Source: Microcaldota archaeon (GTDB lineage: Archaea > Micrarchaeota > Micrarchaeia > Micrarchaeales > CABMGC01). Taken from it: DNA of 6,324 nucleotides. Shown one piece after another: positions 5,182-6,324 of the stretch. The position numbers and the translations under genes are program-made. Positions within the stretch are counted from its first letter, which is position 1, and every line of letters begins with the position of its first letter. The notes beneath the pieces are model-generated. The model made no database searches. It was not told where the DNA came from and saw only the letters and a list, made by a program, of their open reading frames with translations. Location of the stretch: assembly GCA_030043435.1 (NCBI GenBank), contig JASHXR010000125.1:1-6324 (forward strand). Reading direction: 5' to 3'.

Positions 5182-5724
5182 TCACCTTCCCATCAGATGC
5201 CTCCTGAGCTTCATCACTGCCTTCCTCCTGTGCGAGATCCTGTTCTTCTCGTCAGTGCCCATCTCTGCAAAGGTCTTCGACATGCCGTCAGGTATGAAGA
5301 TGCTGTCCCAGCCGAATCCGCCTCCCCCTCTCGGCTTATCCGATATCATGCCTTCAACTGCGCCGTAGAACCTCATGAGCCTGCTCCCGTTGTAAAAGGC
5401 GATGCACGTCTCCGCCTTTGCGCTCCTGTCGCTGTATGCGTCCAGCAGCCTGCAGATGCCGTCGAGCCCTAAGCTCTCCTCCATGTGCTTTATCAGCGCA
5501 CCGGGGAAGCCGTTCAGCGCCTTTATGTGCAGCGCGGTATCCTCCACTATCACCGGCTTATGCACGAGCGCATACGCGCTCCTTGCCTTCTCCGCGGCGA
5601 CCTCTCCCGGATCAAGGCTCTGCACCTCCTCAATCTCCAGGCTCCTGCTCGCTATCCTGACGCCGAGCATCCGCCTTACCTCCTCCAGCTTGTTCTTGTT
5701 CGACGTTATGAAACACAACTCCAT
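5182..5724 (-). CDS. rdgB: XTP/dITP pyrophosphatase (RdgB/HAM1 family)
   Basis: The enzyme removes non-canonical purine nucleotides (ITP, dITP, XTP) by cleaving pyrophosphate, keeping them out of DNA and RNA. From ATG at 5724 it has 180 residues, normal for the family. Motifs in order: ITSNKNK (6-12), VEDTAL (60-65) with the catalytic acidic pair, NGFPGA (71-76), GGGGFGWDSIF (133-143), KTFAEM (150-155) and the hallmark SHR (164-166). I chose 5724 because family members begin right before the TSN motif and because GAGAGAGG (5740-5733) lies eight bases upstream. A GTG at 5748, directly abutting the ftsY stop, would add eight residues but has no ribosome binding site. It follows ftsY closely and is probably co-transcribed with it. 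The usual aromatic in FGYD is replaced by Trp (W139). Confidence 0.93.
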   Translation of the reverse strand: MELCFITSNKNKLEEVRRMLGVRIASRSLEIEEVQSLDPGEVAAEKARSAYALVHKPVIVEDTALHIKALNGFPGALIKHMEESLGLDGICRLLDAYSDRSAKAETCIAFYNGSRLMRFYGAVEGMISDKPRGGGGFGWDSIFIPDGMSKTFAEMGTDEKNRISHRRKAVMKLRRHLMGR

Positions 5725-5732
5725 CGCTCTGG

Positions 5733-5740
5733 CCTCTCTC
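5733..5740 (-). promoter_or_regulatory. Purine-rich ribosome binding site favouring the inner rdgB start
   Basis: Read on the minus strand, GAGAGAGG (5740 to 5733) lies eight bases before the ATG at 5724. No such site precedes the GTG at 5748, whose upstream sequence is the end of ftsY. This supports the shorter RdgB protein and translation from an ftsY-rdgB mRNA. Confidence 0.45.
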
Positions 5741-5748
5741 GCTGCCAC

Positions 5749-6324
5749 CTAGTTGTTGGGCAGTATGTTGTCCAGTATGAGCTCCGGCCTGTACGCCACC
5801 ATCGCGTCGTAGGCCTCGCCTGTCCCGAAGAAGAGCACCGGTATCTCGGTCTCGCTGAGTATCGAGATGGTGTTGCCTCCCTTCGCGTCAGCGTCGAGCT
5901 TCGTCAGTATTATGCCGTCGAGCTTGACTGCCTGGTCGAACTCCCTCACCTGCCCGAGGAGGGCGTTGCCGGTTATGCTCTCGCCCACGAAGATCTTCAT
6001 ATCTGGCTTGGCGACACGCACCATCTTCCTCACCTCCTCCATCAGGCTCCTGTTCGTCTCCTGCCTGCCCGCGCTGTCTATAAGCACGACGTCTATGCCG
6101 TGGGCCCTTGCATGCGCTATCGCGTCGAACGCTACCGAAGCGGGGTCTGCGCCATACGCTCCCTTTATCGCGCGTATGCCCAGCCTCTCGGCATGGTGCA
6201 CCGTCTGCTCTATCGCAGCTGCCCTGAAGGTATCGCTCGCGGAGAGCACGCACGTGAAGCCGTTGTCCATGAAGAGCCTCGCCACCTTCGCCATAGCAGT
6301 CGTCTTGCCCGCGCCGTTGGGGCC
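5749..6324 (-). CDS. ftsY: Signal recognition particle receptor FtsY, N-terminus cut by window edge
   Basis: The frame is open to the right edge, leaving 191 codons plus a stop; the first visible residues are the P-loop GPNGAGKTT, so the NG linker and helical N domain are missing. FtsY is the membrane-associated GTPase that docks SRP-ribosome complexes at the translocon. In window numbering: G1 1-9, DTFRAAAIEQ 31-40 (the SRP-type GTPase insertion box; SRP54 has DVYRPAA instead), G3 DSAGRQETN 83-91, G4 TKLDADAKGG 141-150 and GTGEAYD in the C-terminal closing loop. These identify FtsY rather than SRP54. Two oddities: G3 is DSAGR, not the common DTAGR, and the usual DA(L/I)xGN is ESITGN at 115-120. 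It probably leads an operon with rdgB. The ATG at 6294 is internal, not the start. Confidence 0.93.
   Translation of the reverse strand, partial: GPNGAGKTTAMAKVARLFMDNGFTCVLSASDTFRAAAIEQTVHHAERLGIRAIKGAYGADPASVAFDAIAHARAHGIDVVLIDSAGRQETNRSLMEEVRKMVRVAKPDMKIFVGESITGNALLGQVREFDQAVKLDGIILTKLDADAKGGNTISILSETEIPVLFFGTGEAYDAMVAYRPELILDNILPNN

Overview
The window reads as ordinary archaeal chromosome, fairly GC-rich by eye, with tightly packed genes. Three signs point to Archaea: a NadM-type nicotinamide-nucleotide adenylyltransferase, an FtsY with archaeal-style motifs, and A/T-rich TATA-like boxes 25-31 bases before several start codons that lack a ribosome binding site. Isoleucine is often ATA and arginine often AGG, which also suits Archaea. 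A small-genome lineage such as Micrarchaeota is possible, but I cannot establish that from this window.

Layout: (1) 1-450, minus strand, an NADPH-dependent FMN reductase whose C-terminus lies beyond the left edge. (2) 451-573, a divergent promoter region with an inverted repeat flanking a TATA box. (3) 574-1720, plus strand, a YecD-like isochorismatase-family hydrolase followed 16 bases later by NadM, probably one transcript. (4) 1792-2754, plus strand, an MscS-family mechanosensitive channel. (5) 2876-3583, plus strand, a family 2 glycosyltransferase. (6) 3688-5145, plus strand, an alkaline-phosphatase-superfamily enzyme of 'sulfatase' type with threonine in place of the sulfatase cysteine. 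(7) 5182-6324, minus strand, FtsY followed by the XTP/dITP pyrophosphatase RdgB, converging on gene 6. No gap exceeds about 125 bases. I saw no tRNA, rRNA, CRISPR array, insertion sequence or integration site.

How the genes may work together: the first three suggest a nicotinamide/flavin redox neighbourhood, with NADPH use, NAD synthesis and a nicotinamidase-fold hydrolase. The hydrolase lacks the nicotinamidase cysteine, so its link to NAD is by position only. The glycosyltransferase and the phosphatase-superfamily enzyme could together modify a lipid-linked glycan or envelope polymer. Both appear cytoplasmic, with basic segments that could touch the membrane. FtsY and RdgB are housekeeping genes (protein targeting; nucleotide pool cleaning).

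I found no convincing new multi-gene system. The points most worth a second look are the inverted repeat around the 574 promoter, the Gly-for-Cys hydrolase next to NadM, the Thr-type 'sulfatase' with its arginine-rich insert, and substitutions in the NadM and FtsY signature motifs.
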